From Ulvibacterium sp965228935 (lineage in GTDB: Bacteria > Bacteroidota > Bacteroidia > Flavobacteriales > Flavobacteriaceae): DNA of 64,000 nt. A program made the translations under genes and the position numbers. The notes beneath the pieces were generated by a model. It had not been told where the DNA came from, ran no database searches, and was given only the letters and a program-made list of their open reading frames with translations. Where the stretch lies: assembly GCF_965228935.1 (NCBI RefSeq), contig NZ_OZ245846.1, positions 3,534,001-3,598,000 on the forward strand, read 5' to 3'. Shown here in pieces: positions 26,490 to 34,740 of this stretch; position 1 is the first letter of the stretch, and each line of letters starts with the position of its first letter.

Positions 26490-27608
26490 TTAGATAATCG
26501 TGGATTTCCCCAAACCTATGTTTTCGTCATTGATATTGAAATCTTGATCTTGGTCCACAATGTTTTCCGCTATAAAATCACCTACGTAATCGGTACCATA
26601 TTTACTACTTCCCATGATATCCGGGGTAACCACATTTTTTTGGAAAGATTTGAGGACTGCGGCAACCACTGCATTGGACTCTTCGAACAGACCAAAATGT
26701 TGCAATAGCATTGCCGTACTTAGGATCGAGGCAACGGGGTTTGCAATATTTTTATCCTTGGCTTGTGGATAGGAACCGTGAATGGGTTCGAACATGGCGT
26801 TGTCCTCACCTATGGATGCCGAAGGCAACAGCCCAACGGAACCGATGATTACACTGCCCAAATCGGATAGAACGTCCCCGAACATGTTGTCGGTTAGGAT
26901 TACATCGAACAGTCTAGGATTCAGCATAATCTGCACTGCCGCATTGTCCACATACATACAATCCATTTCTATTTCGGGATAGCTTTGCGAAATTTCGGTG
27001 ACGACCCTTCTCCATAAACGAGATGTTTCCAAAACATTGGCCTTATCCACCAAAGTTACTTTTCCTTTGCGTTTTTTGGCCGCTTTAAAGGCCATATGCG
27101 CAATACGACTGATTTCGGATTCGGAATATTCACAGATATCCGAAGCAAAAGTACCATCCTGGCTTAGCTGTTTCTCCCCAAAATAGATACCCCCGGTAAG
27201 TTCCCTATAGATGACCAAATCCGTACCTTTAACAATTTCCTTTCGCAACGGTGACTGTTTTAGCATTGCCGGGAAGGCCTTTACCGGCCTGATGTTTGCG
27301 AAAAGCCCCAAAGTTTTTCGAAGATTTAGAAGACCTTGCTCGGGTCGGATCTTGGCTTTTGGATTATTATCAAAATGAGGTGTTCCAATAGCACCGAACA
27401 ATATGGCATCGGAAGCCTTACAAAGTTCTATAGTATGTTCTGGAAGCGGTGTTCCGGTCTTTTCTATGGCCACGGCACCCATTAAGGCATTGGTAAAATG
27501 GAAATCATGCCCAAAAGTTTCATGTACGGCATGAAGGCATTTTACGGCTTGGGCCAATACTTCGGGACCGATTCCATCCCCGCCCAAAAGGGCGATTTCC
27601 AATCGCAT
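26490..27608 (-). CDS. leuB: 3-isopropylmalate dehydrogenase
   Basis: Oxidative decarboxylation of 3-isopropylmalate to 2-oxoisocaproate with NAD, the third step of leucine biosynthesis. The 372 residues are standard. Motifs are ALLGGDGIGPEVLAQAVKCL, the substrate loop LLNLRKTLGLFANIRP with its arginines, REL TGGIYFGEK (a Leu-type signature), VDNAAVQIMLNPRLFDVILTDNMFGDVLSDLGS with the metal-binding aspartates, and EPIHGSYPQAKDKNIANP. The start ATG (27608) directly abuts the leuA stop codon (27609), so the two are one operon. leuC and leuD are not present here. Confidence 0.97.
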   Translation of the reverse strand: MRLEIALLGGDGIGPEVLAQAVKCLHAVHETFGHDFHFTNALMGAVAIEKTGTPLPEHTIELCKASDAILFGAIGTPHFDNNPKAKIRPEQGLLNLRKTLGLFANIRPVKAFPAMLKQSPLRKEIVKGTDLVIYRELTGGIYFGEKQLSQDGTFASDICEYSESEISRIAHMAFKAAKKRKGKVTLVDKANVLETSRLWRRVVTEISQSYPEIEMDCMYVDNAAVQIMLNPRLFDVILTDNMFGDVLSDLGSVIIGSVGLLPSASIGEDNAMFEPIHGSYPQAKDKNIANPVASILSTAMLLQHFGLFEESNAVVAAVLKSFQKNVVTPDIMGSSKYGTDYVGDFIAENIVDQDQDFNINDENIGLGKSTII

Positions 27609-28781
27609 TTACGTAAGGCTTTCGATATTTAGATTGCTGGCTTCAATGATTTCATGAATATCATCGTCAAGAATCTCTTTTTTTCGGTCTGCAAATTTTA
27701 GAAATTCCTCGTATACACCATCCAATTGGATTTTTGTAAGATTATAGCCCACTTTTTTCGCCCGATAGGCCAAAGCGGCCCTCCCGCTTCTCGCGGTAAG
27801 GACTATTGAGGATTCCGTAACACCCACATCTTCCGGATCGATGATTTCATAAGTTTCCCGGTTTTTGATCACTCCATCCTGATGTATCCCAGAGCTATGC
27901 GCAAAGGCATTGGCTCCCACGATGGCCTTGTTGGGTTGTACCATCATTCCCATTTTTTGGGAAACCATTTGGCTGGTGTCATAGAGTAACCGACTGTTGA
28001 TATTGGTATCCAAACCAAGGTAAGGATGTTGTCTCAGGATCATCACAACTTCTTCCAAGGAAGTATTTCCGGCACGTTCCCCAATGCCATTTATGGTGCA
28101 TTCTATCTGCCGTGCCCCATTGATGACACCCGCTATTGAATTGGCCGTTGCCAAACCCAAGTCATTGTGGCAGTGGCAAGAGAGGATTGCTTTATGAATG
28201 CCCTTCACATTTTCTTTTAGATACTTCATTTTTGCGCCATACTCTTCGGGCAAACAATAGCCGGTAGTGTCCGGGATATTCAAAACCGTGGCACCGGCCT
28301 TGATGACCGCTTCGCAGACCCTGGCCAAAAACTCGTTCTCCGTTCTACCCGCATCCTCGGCATAAAATTCCACGTCCTCTACAAAGGTCTTGGCATAACT
28401 GACGGCTTGGATCGCCCTTTCTATTATGGCATCCCTATTGGAATTGAATTTGTGCTTTATATGGGAATCGGAAGTTCCTATGCCCGTATGTATCCGTGGT
28501 GTCTTTGCCGGTTTTAAGGCCTCCGCCGCAACCTCGATATCCTTTCTTACCGCTCGGGTAAGTCCGCACACCGTGGCATTTTTCACTACTTTGGCAATTT
28601 GAGTAACAGAACTAAAGTCTCCTGGACTGGATATGGGGAAGCCCGCTTCAATAATATCCACACCAAGTTGATCCAGACGTTCCGCTATAACGAGTTTCTG
28701 TTCCGTATCCAACTTGCAGCCGGGAACCTGTTCGCCATCTCGAAGTGTGGTATCAAAAATTTGTACTTTATCTTTACTCAT
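27609..28781 (-). CDS. leuA: 2-isopropylmalate synthase, short form
   Basis: Condenses acetyl-CoA with 2-oxoisovalerate in the first committed step of leucine synthesis. The 390 residues contain the TIM-barrel catalytic domain (IFDTTLRDGEQVPG, metal ligands in SCHCHNDLGLATANS, CTINGIGERAGNTSLEE) and a linker with the HSSGIHQDG motif. They end there: the C-terminal allosteric dimer domain of the 520-residue enzyme, which binds leucine for feedback, is missing. This is a compact form rather than a frameshift, because the stop is followed immediately by leuB. Homocitrate synthase or citramalate synthase are less likely given leuB next door. Confidence 0.93.
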   Translation of the reverse strand: MSKDKVQIFDTTLRDGEQVPGCKLDTEQKLVIAERLDQLGVDIIEAGFPISSPGDFSSVTQIAKVVKNATVCGLTRAVRKDIEVAAEALKPAKTPRIHTGIGTSDSHIKHKFNSNRDAIIERAIQAVSYAKTFVEDVEFYAEDAGRTENEFLARVCEAVIKAGATVLNIPDTTGYCLPEEYGAKMKYLKENVKGIHKAILSCHCHNDLGLATANSIAGVINGARQIECTINGIGERAGNTSLEEVVMILRQHPYLGLDTNINSRLLYDTSQMVSQKMGMMVQPNKAIVGANAFAHSSGIHQDGVIKNRETYEIIDPEDVGVTESSIVLTARSGRAALAYRAKKVGYNLTKIQLDGVYEEFLKFADRKKEILDDDIHEIIEASNLNIESLT

Positions 28782-28928
28782 TATCTTTACTTAGTTTTGA
28801 CTAGCCTATACGAATATATGACCAATAGGACAAACGACCTAAAATTTAGAATAACATTTACAACGTTTATCCACTTTTTCGGTTTTTTAAAAATCTGAAT
28901 GACAATTACTTAAATACAATTTTTTACG

Positions 28929-30473
28929 ATGACAAGTGAGCATAAAGATGCACTGTTCGTACTGGTGAAATCCCTTTCAAAATCCGAGAAAAGACAATTT
29001 AAGCTCTATGTAGGCCGGTTGGGAGTGAATACCGATGCCAAATTTTTGGCACTTTTTAATCTTCTGGACAAAATCAAGGCGTATGATGAGCGGGTCATTT
29101 TGGCCAGCGGAATCGTAAAAAAGGCGCAACTGTCCAATCTAAAGGCACATTTATACCGTCAAATTTTGGTGAGTCTACGATTGAACCCGGTAAACCAGAA
29201 TGTCCGGGTCCAAATTCGGGAACAGTTGGACTTTGCCACAATCCTTTATCAAAAAGGACTGTATAAACAAAGCCTCAAAATCTTGGATAAGGCCAAGGCC
29301 ACGGCCATAGAAAACGAGGAGAAGAATATTGCCTACGAAATTGTTGAATTGGAAAAAATAATTGAGACCCAATACATCACCAGAAGTATTCCGGACAGGG
29401 CAGATGAACTGGCCATACAGGCCAAGGAACTCTCCGCACAGAATGTGATGACCAGTAAATTGAGCAATTTATCCTTGCAACTCTATGGATTGATGTTGAA
29501 GTTGGGCTATGTGCGCAGCGACGAGGACTATACCAGGGTAAAGCGCTACTTTGAGCGGCAATTGCCCAAATACAACTTGGAAGATTTGGGGTTCCGGGAA
29601 AAACTGTGGCTGTACAAGGCCCATTTATGGTACAGTTTTTTGGTTCAGGACTTTTTGTCGTCCTATAAATACGCAAGCAAATGGGTAGACCTTTTCTATG
29701 AACGGCCGGATATGATCAACCTAAATCCCGTGTTTTTCCTGAAAGGGAACCATTATTTGTTAGAATCCTTGTTTTATGTAAAATACAGCTCTCAATTTAA
29801 AGAAACACTTGAAAAATTGGAGCAAATTGTAAATACCAATAGCTTTCCAAAAAACGACAATATCTCCTCCTTGGCTTTTTTATACCTCAATGCCAATAAA
29901 CTGAATCTTCATTTTTTGGAAGGGACTTTTGAAAAAGGACTATATCTGGTGAAGATAATCGAGTATGGTATAGGCAAACACAAACAGCGTATCGATGCCC
30001 ACCATATCATGATCTTGTATTATAAGATTGCATGTTTATACTTCGGTGTTGGGGACAATAAAATGTGTATCCAGTATTTGAAGAAAATTATTGACAACAA
30101 GAGTTTAAAAATGAGGGAAGATTTGATGTGCTTTGCCCGGGTATTGAGTTTGGTGGCACATTATGAGGCCGGTATGGACTACCATTTGGAAGTACAACTA
30201 AAAAGCACCTATAAATTTTTGTTGAAGATGAACGATCTGCATGCCGTTCAAAAGGAGATGATCAAGTTTTTGCGGAATTTGGGGAATATTTATCCCCACG
30301 AACTTCGAGGCGAATTTGAGAAGTTGCATGCCCAATTGAAAAAATATGAGGAGCATCCCTATGAAAAAAGGGCATTTTTGTATCTGGATATTATTTCTTG
30401 GCTAGAGAGCCATTTAAAGAACAAGCCCGTTGCGGAAATCATCCGTGAAAAAGCCATGAAACTTACACGCTAG
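28929..30473 (+). CDS. Conserved alpha-helical (TPR-like) protein, 514 residues
   Basis: A large soluble protein with no signal peptide, membrane segment or catalytic motif. The sequence is almost entirely helical, with amphipathic pairs of about 34 residues and typical TPR-type spacing (LYQKGLYKQSLKILDKAKATA, YYKIACLYFGVGDNKMCIQYL). It is rich in Leu, Lys and Tyr. It opens with MTSEHKDALFVLVKSLSKSEKRQFKLY, which I take to be a flavobacterial conserved hypothetical protein. It is probably a scaffold or regulatory protein; no function is claimed. The EamA gene follows with only three bases between stop and start, so they are one operon. Confidence 0.78.
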   Translation: MTSEHKDALFVLVKSLSKSEKRQFKLYVGRLGVNTDAKFLALFNLLDKIKAYDERVILASGIVKKAQLSNLKAHLYRQILVSLRLNPVNQNVRVQIREQLDFATILYQKGLYKQSLKILDKAKATAIENEEKNIAYEIVELEKIIETQYITRSIPDRADELAIQAKELSAQNVMTSKLSNLSLQLYGLMLKLGYVRSDEDYTRVKRYFERQLPKYNLEDLGFREKLWLYKAHLWYSFLVQDFLSSYKYASKWVDLFYERPDMINLNPVFFLKGNHYLLESLFYVKYSSQFKETLEKLEQIVNTNSFPKNDNISSLAFLYLNANKLNLHFLEGTFEKGLYLVKIIEYGIGKHKQRIDAHHIMILYYKIACLYFGVGDNKMCIQYLKKIIDNKSLKMREDLMCFARVLSLVAHYEAGMDYHLEVQLKSTYKFLLKMNDLHAVQKEMIKFLRNLGNIYPHELRGEFEKLHAQLKKYEEHPYEKRAFLYLDIISWLESHLKNKPVAEIIREKAMKLTR

Positions 30474-30476
30474 CAT

Positions 30477-31340
30477 TTGGATACGAAAACCAACCTAAGT
30501 ACCCGTAATTTTATTGAGATAAACATTTCGATGCTGTTATTGGGCACCTCGGGTCCGTTCGGAAAGTTTATTGACTTGCCAGTCCCATTGACCATTGGAA
30601 TACGTGCCGCTATGGCCTTTTTCCTATTGCTGGTCTATTGCAAATGGCGGGGTATATCATTTCGATTGCGCCAGCGGGATGTTTTTCCTATCCTTTTAAG
30701 TGGGTTTTTGATGTGTATCCACTGGCTCTCTTATTTTAAGGCATTGCAACTTTCCAATGTGGCCGTTGGGATGCTGTCCCTCTTTACCTATCCCGTCATT
30801 ACCGCTTTTTTGGAGCCTTTTTTTCTAAAGGTCAAGTTTCAGGCCGTTCATTTGGTGTTGGCCCTTTTAGTACTTTTCGGGATTTATTTTTTGGTTCCCG
30901 ATTTCAGTTTTGATAATGGCCATACCATAGCCATTGGTTTTGGCGTATTTTCCGCGTTCTGTTATGCCGTCCGCAACCTAATTTTAAAGACTAAGGTAGA
31001 CAGGTACAATGGGTCTGTTTTAATGACCTATCAATTGGTTATTATTACCGTTTTGTTGCTGCCCGTGTATTTTATGTACGACCTTGCGGAGATAAAGGAT
31101 CAATGGCCGGGATTGGCGGGTTTAATCGTTATTACCACAGCTTTGGGGCATACCATGTTCATCAATACGTTCAAGCATTTTTCGATTACAACCGTTAGTA
31201 TACTCAGTTGTATTCAACCAATCTATGGAATTATAATCGGGGCCTTGTTCCTTTCCGAGATTCCTACTTGGACTACGGTATTGGGAGGAATCATGATTTT
31301 GGCCTCGGTAATTATGGAAAGTATACGCTCTTATAAATAG
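30477..31340 (+). CDS. EamA/DMT superfamily transporter
   Basis: An inner-membrane permease of the drug/metabolite transporter superfamily, 287 residues with about ten membrane helices in two EamA repeats (about 15-135 and 155-285). Visible helices include AMAFFLLLVYCKW, AVHLVLALLVLFGIYFLVP, TYQLVIITVLLLPVYFMY and VSILSCIQPIYGIIIGALFL. The second repeat ends with the EamA-type motif FLSEIPTWTTVLGGIMILASV. The start codon is TTG at 30477; the next ATG is 17 codons later and would cut the first helix. The substrate cannot be predicted; members export amino acids, nucleobases or metabolites. Three bases separate it from the upstream TPR-like gene. Confidence 0.87.
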   Translation: MDTKTNLSTRNFIEINISMLLLGTSGPFGKFIDLPVPLTIGIRAAMAFFLLLVYCKWRGISFRLRQRDVFPILLSGFLMCIHWLSYFKALQLSNVAVGMLSLFTYPVITAFLEPFFLKVKFQAVHLVLALLVLFGIYFLVPDFSFDNGHTIAIGFGVFSAFCYAVRNLILKTKVDRYNGSVLMTYQLVIITVLLLPVYFMYDLAEIKDQWPGLAGLIVITTALGHTMFINTFKHFSITTVSILSCIQPIYGIIIGALFLSEIPTWTTVLGGIMILASVIMESIRSYK

Positions 31341-31345
31341 TCTTC

Positions 31346-31374
31346 CCGTATTATCGATTTTAAGAATACGGTTT
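31346..31374 (+). terminator. Weak terminator after the EamA gene
   Basis: CCGTATT (31346-31352) pairs with AATACGG (31365-31371) around 12 bases, followed by only three T. It lies just after the EamA stop codon and before the convergent pseudouridine synthase gene. Confidence 0.35.
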
Positions 31375-31418
31375 ACGTCTACGATTCTATACCAAATGGA
31401 TTTTAAGTAAGGAAAAAC

Positions 31419-32123
31419 TCAACAGGCATTCCAAATGGAATCCGAAGGGGGAGGTGCAAGGAATTCCACCATTTCCTTACTTACCGGATGGATAAAGGAA
31501 AGTTGTCTAGCATGGAGATGTATGCTGCCATTGGGATTACTTCGATTAAAACCATACTTTAAATCACCTTTTATGGGACTTTCAATGGCCGTCAATTGCG
31601 CACGAATTTGATGATGTCTTCCCGTTTTCAGATCAATTTCCAGAAGATAGTGGTTATTAAGTTCCCGGATAATCCTATACGCCAGGATCGCTTTTTTGCT
31701 ATCCTTGACTTCATTTTCATGGGCATACGATTTGTTTTGTTTTGGGTTTCGTTTCAGCCAATGCGTTAAAACATCCTCTTTCTTTTTTGGAGGATTCTTA
31801 ACTACGGCCCAATAGGTCTTTTTCGCTTCTTTCCCCGCAAAGATTTTGTTGAGTCGGGTCAAGGCCTTGGAAGTTCTTGCAAAGACCACGATACCGGAAG
31901 TGGGCCTATCCAACCTATGGGCTACCCCGAGATATACATTGCCCGGCTTGTTATACTTTTTTTTGATGTAGCGTTTTACGATTTCACTCAAAGGCATATC
32001 TTGCGTCTTGTCCCCTTGAACGATATCCCCTGGCCTTTTGTTAATAACGATGATATGATTGTCCTCATGGAGCACTTGGAGGTTTTGGGGGGTGGATCTT
32101 TGGTTGTTTTGATTCTTTGACAA
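31419..32123 (-). CDS. RluA-family RNA pseudouridine synthase
   Basis: Isomerises specific uridines in 23S rRNA or tRNA to pseudouridine. The 234 residues carry the family hallmark HRLDRPTSGIVVFAR with the catalytic Asp (about 69), then LKTGRHHQIRAQL and the C-terminal LHARQLSFIHPVSKEMV. The S4 domain found in RluC/RluD is missing, so it is a catalytic-domain-only type. The only start in the right place is TTG at 32123, which directly abuts a repeat of the S23 cassette. There may have been a different, better start before the cassette was inserted. It is the third gene of a minus-strand run lspA, S23, RluA. Confidence 0.9.
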   Translation of the reverse strand: MSKNQNNQRSTPQNLQVLHEDNHIIVINKRPGDIVQGDKTQDMPLSEIVKRYIKKKYNKPGNVYLGVAHRLDRPTSGIVVFARTSKALTRLNKIFAGKEAKKTYWAVVKNPPKKKEDVLTHWLKRNPKQNKSYAHENEVKDSKKAILAYRIIRELNNHYLLEIDLKTGRHHQIRAQLTAIESPIKGDLKYGFNRSNPNGSIHLHARQLSFIHPVSKEMVEFLAPPPSDSIWNAC

Positions 32124-32138
32124 TTGGACTATTGGATT
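32124..32138. repeat. Left repeat flanking the S23 gene
   Basis: TTGGACTATTGGATT, two TTGGA units eight bases apart. It lies immediately beside the RluA start codon. It is related in inverted orientation to the repeat at 32560-32591, with 11 of 15 positions matching TTGGAAGGTTGGATA. Confidence 0.45.
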
Positions 32139-32148
32139 TTTTATTGTT

Positions 32149-32505
32149 TTATTTCGAAAGGGAGACCTTGAATTTAGAAGTCATTTTCACAATGGAATCA
32201 AGTTTCCCCAAGAACATGTCCAATTCTTTTTGCCGTATAAATCCCAAATCGGAAGCTATGAGTAATTGGGTTTCTATTTCATACATTGAACCAACCGCGA
32301 TTTCCAAAAATCGGTTGAAATCCTTGTTCGATTTTCTAGATGAGCCTTCGGCAATATTTGAAGCAACAGAGAAAGAAGCTCTTCGTAATTGATTGGTCAA
32401 TCCAAATTTTTCCGAATCCGGGAAAGTGCTTGTCAATTCATATATGTTCAAACAAAACGATCGGCTAAGTTTCCATATTTCCGGGCTTTTAAATCTATGT
32501 GCCAT
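32149..32505 (-). CDS. Four-helix-bundle protein (S23 / 23S rRNA intervening-sequence family)
   Basis: A 118-residue basic protein of the S23 family, a four-helix bundle that forms pentamers and binds nucleic acid. Members were first found in intervening sequences of spirochaete 23S rRNA and as Avd in diversity-generating retroelements. Hallmarks are the opening HRFKSPEIWKLSRSFCLNIY, then FGLTNQLRRASFSVASNIAEGSSR, then FNRFLEIAVGSMYEIETQLLIA. The gene sits alone between lspA and an rluA-type gene, is not inside an rRNA, and has no reverse transcriptase nearby. Short TTGGA-type repeats lie on both sides. The function is unknown in this context. Confidence 0.9.
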   Translation of the reverse strand: MAHRFKSPEIWKLSRSFCLNIYELTSTFPDSEKFGLTNQLRRASFSVASNIAEGSSRKSNKDFNRFLEIAVGSMYEIETQLLIASDLGFIRQKELDMFLGKLDSIVKMTSKFKVSLSK

Positions 32506-32559
32506 AATGAAAAGTTATCTTTCACTTTCCAAAAACTAATTCTTCCCAATAATCCCATG

Positions 32560-32591
32560 TTATGCAACCTTCCAGTTATCCAACCTTCCAA
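32560..32591. repeat. Tandem 16-base repeat flanking the S23 gene
   Basis: Read on the minus strand, the 32 bases are TTGGAAGG-TTGGATAA followed by CTGGAAGG-TTGCATAA, two 16-base copies with 14 matches, themselves built of 8-base units. They lie between the S23 start codon and the lspA stop codon. Left and right flanking repeats are inverted relative to each other, like terminal inverted repeats of a small mobile unit. Confidence 0.55.
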
Positions 32592-32597
32592 TAATCT

Positions 32598-33086
32598 TTA
32601 TAATTCTAGAACTCTTTTTTTATTCCCGATGGAAAGAAAAAGAATCAGCAAAACCCCAATGGTGACCGAGACGTCGGCCATATTAAAAATCCCAGTTCGT
32701 AGAAATCCGATCTTAATTTGAAAAAAGTCGGTTACGGAGCCATGAAGGATACGGTCTATAAGATTGCCGATACCACCACCGATGACAAATGCAAATGCAA
32801 TAATGAGCCACTTGTTCAAATTCGATTTTTGAAGGACGCGAAACAACAAAATGAGCAAAACCAAAACGGGAAGGATTTGGAGAAATATAAGTTTTGGAAT
32901 AGGAGGTAGGCTTTGACCAAATCCCAACATGGCCCCGGTGTTTTCCACATTGGTCAAGATAAGGTTTTCCCTAACGACCTGGATGTAATCCATGGGCGCA
33001 ACATTTTTCCGTACAATATCCTTTGAAAGTTGATCGCAACCAATATTCAATAATACCAAAACCAATATGCCTATCTTTTTGTACAT
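32598..33086 (-). CDS. lspA: Lipoprotein signal peptidase (signal peptidase II)
   Basis: Inner-membrane aspartyl protease that removes the signal peptide from diacylglyceryl-prolipoproteins; this window encodes several lipoproteins that depend on it. The 162 residues span four membrane helices (for example YKKIGILVLVLLNIG and LVLLILLFRVL). The family motifs are all present: NVENTGAMLGFG, the first catalytic Asp in GGIGNLIDRILHGSVTDFF, and the second in FNMADVSVTIGVL. It is upstream of the S23 gene in the same direction. panB follows upstream after 65 bases. Confidence 0.96.
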   Translation of the reverse strand: MYKKIGILVLVLLNIGCDQLSKDIVRKNVAPMDYIQVVRENLILTNVENTGAMLGFGQSLPPIPKLIFLQILPVLVLLILLFRVLQKSNLNKWLIIAFAFVIGGGIGNLIDRILHGSVTDFFQIKIGFLRTGIFNMADVSVTIGVLLILFLSIGNKKRVLEL

Positions 33087-33151
33087 AATCTTCTTCAGGA
33101 TGTATTTTTCAGCGATAAAAAATGCTGATGCTTCCTACTAAATCGGAAACC

Positions 33152-33970
33152 TCAATACTGTTCCTCGTCACTGGGAAAATCCTTATTTTTTACATCATTT
33201 ACATATCCGGAGATCGCATTGCCCATATCCTCATAAAGGTTCATGTATCGTCTCAAAAAACGGGGGTTGAACTCGTGGGTCATTCCCAATAGATCATGGA
33301 TAACGAGCACCTGGCCGTCCGCATATTTACCGGCCCCGATTCCAATAGTGGGGATAGAAAGACCTTCGGAAACTTTCTTCGTCAAGGCGGCCGGAATTTT
33401 TTCGAGCACAATACCAAAACATCCCAATTTTTCCAAAAGCTTGGCATCTTCCATCAGTTTTTGGGCCTCTTCCTCTTCCTTGGCCCGTACCGTGTATGTT
33501 CCGAATTTATATATGCTTTGGGGCGTAAGGCCCAAATGGCCCATAACCGGTATTCCTGCGTTGAGGATTCGCTTTACAGACTCCTTTATCTCAATACCAC
33601 CTTCCAATTTAATGGCATGGGCCCCACTCTCCTTCATAATCCGGATAGCGGAACGTAAAGCCTCTTTGGGATCACTTTGATAACTGCCAAAGGGAATATC
33701 CACGACGATCAAAGCTCTTTTTATGGCTCGGACAACGGATGTTGCATGGTAGATCATCTGATCCAAAGTTATGGGTAGCGTAGTCTCATGGCCGGCCATA
33801 ACGTTACTTGCGGAATCGCCTACCAAAATGACATCCACATTGGCAGCATCCACGATTTTGGCCATGGAATAGTCATATGCGGTAAGCATGGAAATCTTCT
33901 CCCCATTTTTTTTCATTTCCACGAGCGACTTCACCGTTACCCGTTTGTATTCTTTTTTTGCAGTTGACAT
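33152..33970 (-). CDS. panB: 3-methyl-2-oxobutanoate hydroxymethyltransferase
   Basis: Transfers a hydroxymethyl group from 5,10-methylene-tetrahydrofolate to 2-oxoisovalerate to form ketopantoate, the first step of pantothenate and CoA synthesis. The 272 residues match the family. Motifs are KISMLTAYDYSMAKIVDAANVDVILVGDSASNVMAGH with the Mg-binding Asp and Ser, then DIPFGSY, KLEGG, GIPVMGHLGLTPQS and GIGAGKYADGQVLVIHDLLGM. It is the only pantothenate gene in the window. It is probably transcribed ahead of lspA, although the 65-base gap is compatible with separate promoters. Confidence 0.97.
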   Translation of the reverse strand: MSTAKKEYKRVTVKSLVEMKKNGEKISMLTAYDYSMAKIVDAANVDVILVGDSASNVMAGHETTLPITLDQMIYHATSVVRAIKRALIVVDIPFGSYQSDPKEALRSAIRIMKESGAHAIKLEGGIEIKESVKRILNAGIPVMGHLGLTPQSIYKFGTYTVRAKEEEEAQKLMEDAKLLEKLGCFGIVLEKIPAALTKKVSEGLSIPTIGIGAGKYADGQVLVIHDLLGMTHEFNPRFLRRYMNLYEDMGNAISGYVNDVKNKDFPSDEEQY

Positions 33971-34093
33971 CTAGTTTTTTTTAAGCGGGATAAATGTAAG
34001 GAAATTGTCCGTATTCCCATTTTTATACCAAACATTGCGTGGCCATTTCACCGATTCCGAAGGTTGCGAACCAACATGAATAATCTTTCCTTA

Positions 34094-34101
34094 CTTTTGA
34101 C
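34094..34101 (+). promoter_or_regulatory. -7 promoter box of the SnoaL-like gene
   Basis: TACTTTTG is an exact TAnnTTTG match 14 bases before the start codon. No TTG is at the usual distance upstream, so support is limited. Confidence 0.35.
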
Positions 34102-34115
34102 TTAAATCGATATGA

Positions 34116-34571
34116 ATGAAGTACGCAATAAACCTTCTTTTTATCATTGCCTTTTCCACGACCTTCGCCCAGGAAAACGAAAGGGTCGCCGTACAAAAAA
34201 CTATAGAAACCTTTTTTGACGGATTTCATAAACAGGACTCCACGATTATCAAGCAGTCCGTTTCCGATACCATTGTCTTACAGACCATTGCAAGGGACAA
34301 AAAAGGAGAGGCGTATGTAAGAAAGGATAAGTTCCATGATTTTCTCAAATCAATTGTGGGCATACCGGAAACTACAAAGTTTAAGGAGAAAATCCTATCC
34401 TATAACATACAAATGGATGGTACCATGGCCCATGCTTGGACACCCTATGAGTTTTGGATCAATGGGGAATTCCATCATTGTGGGGTCAATTCCTTTCAAT
34501 TGTTCAAGGATTCAGGTGATTGGAAAATCATTTATCTTATCGATACCCGAAGGAAGGAAGGTTGTGATTGA
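34116..34571 (+). CDS. Secreted SnoaL/NTF2-like protein
   Basis: A 151-residue exported protein with a signal peptide (MKYAINLLFIIAFSTTFA, about 1-18). The mature part has the order of an NTF2-like cone fold: helix VAVQKTIETFFDGFHKQDSTIIKQ, then strands IVLQTIARDKK, MAHAWTPYEFWINGEFHHCG and FQLFKDSGDWKIIYLIDT. The last motif, W-K-I-x-Y-x-x-D, is the typical end of SnoaL or DUF4440-type nuclear transport factor 2-like proteins. There is no catalytic signature to choose a reaction; in this phylum such proteins are mostly uncharacterised. It is a single gene between panB and dnaK. Confidence 0.8.
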   Translation: MKYAINLLFIIAFSTTFAQENERVAVQKTIETFFDGFHKQDSTIIKQSVSDTIVLQTIARDKKGEAYVRKDKFHDFLKSIVGIPETTKFKEKILSYNIQMDGTMAHAWTPYEFWINGEFHHCGVNSFQLFKDSGDWKIIYLIDTRRKEGCD

Positions 34572-34740
34572 TTTCATGACTTGTTTTATGCTTGTCAGCC
34601 TTACTAAGAGCTAATTTACTTTGTATTTCCAGGCCCATCCATTTCCAAAATGACATCCTGTCAGTTTCCCTTCCCTTGGCATATTGTTTGACACTTCAAA
34701 AGCGACTGTAAAAAAAAGACTAATATTTAAAACATAAAGA

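Noticed and set aside
32149..32505. S23 gene as Avd of a diversity-generating retroelement
   Set aside because: No reverse transcriptase or template/variable repeats are found in the window.
33243..33680. Plus-strand frame of 145 codons inside panB
   Set aside because: Antisense shadow of panB with no family features.
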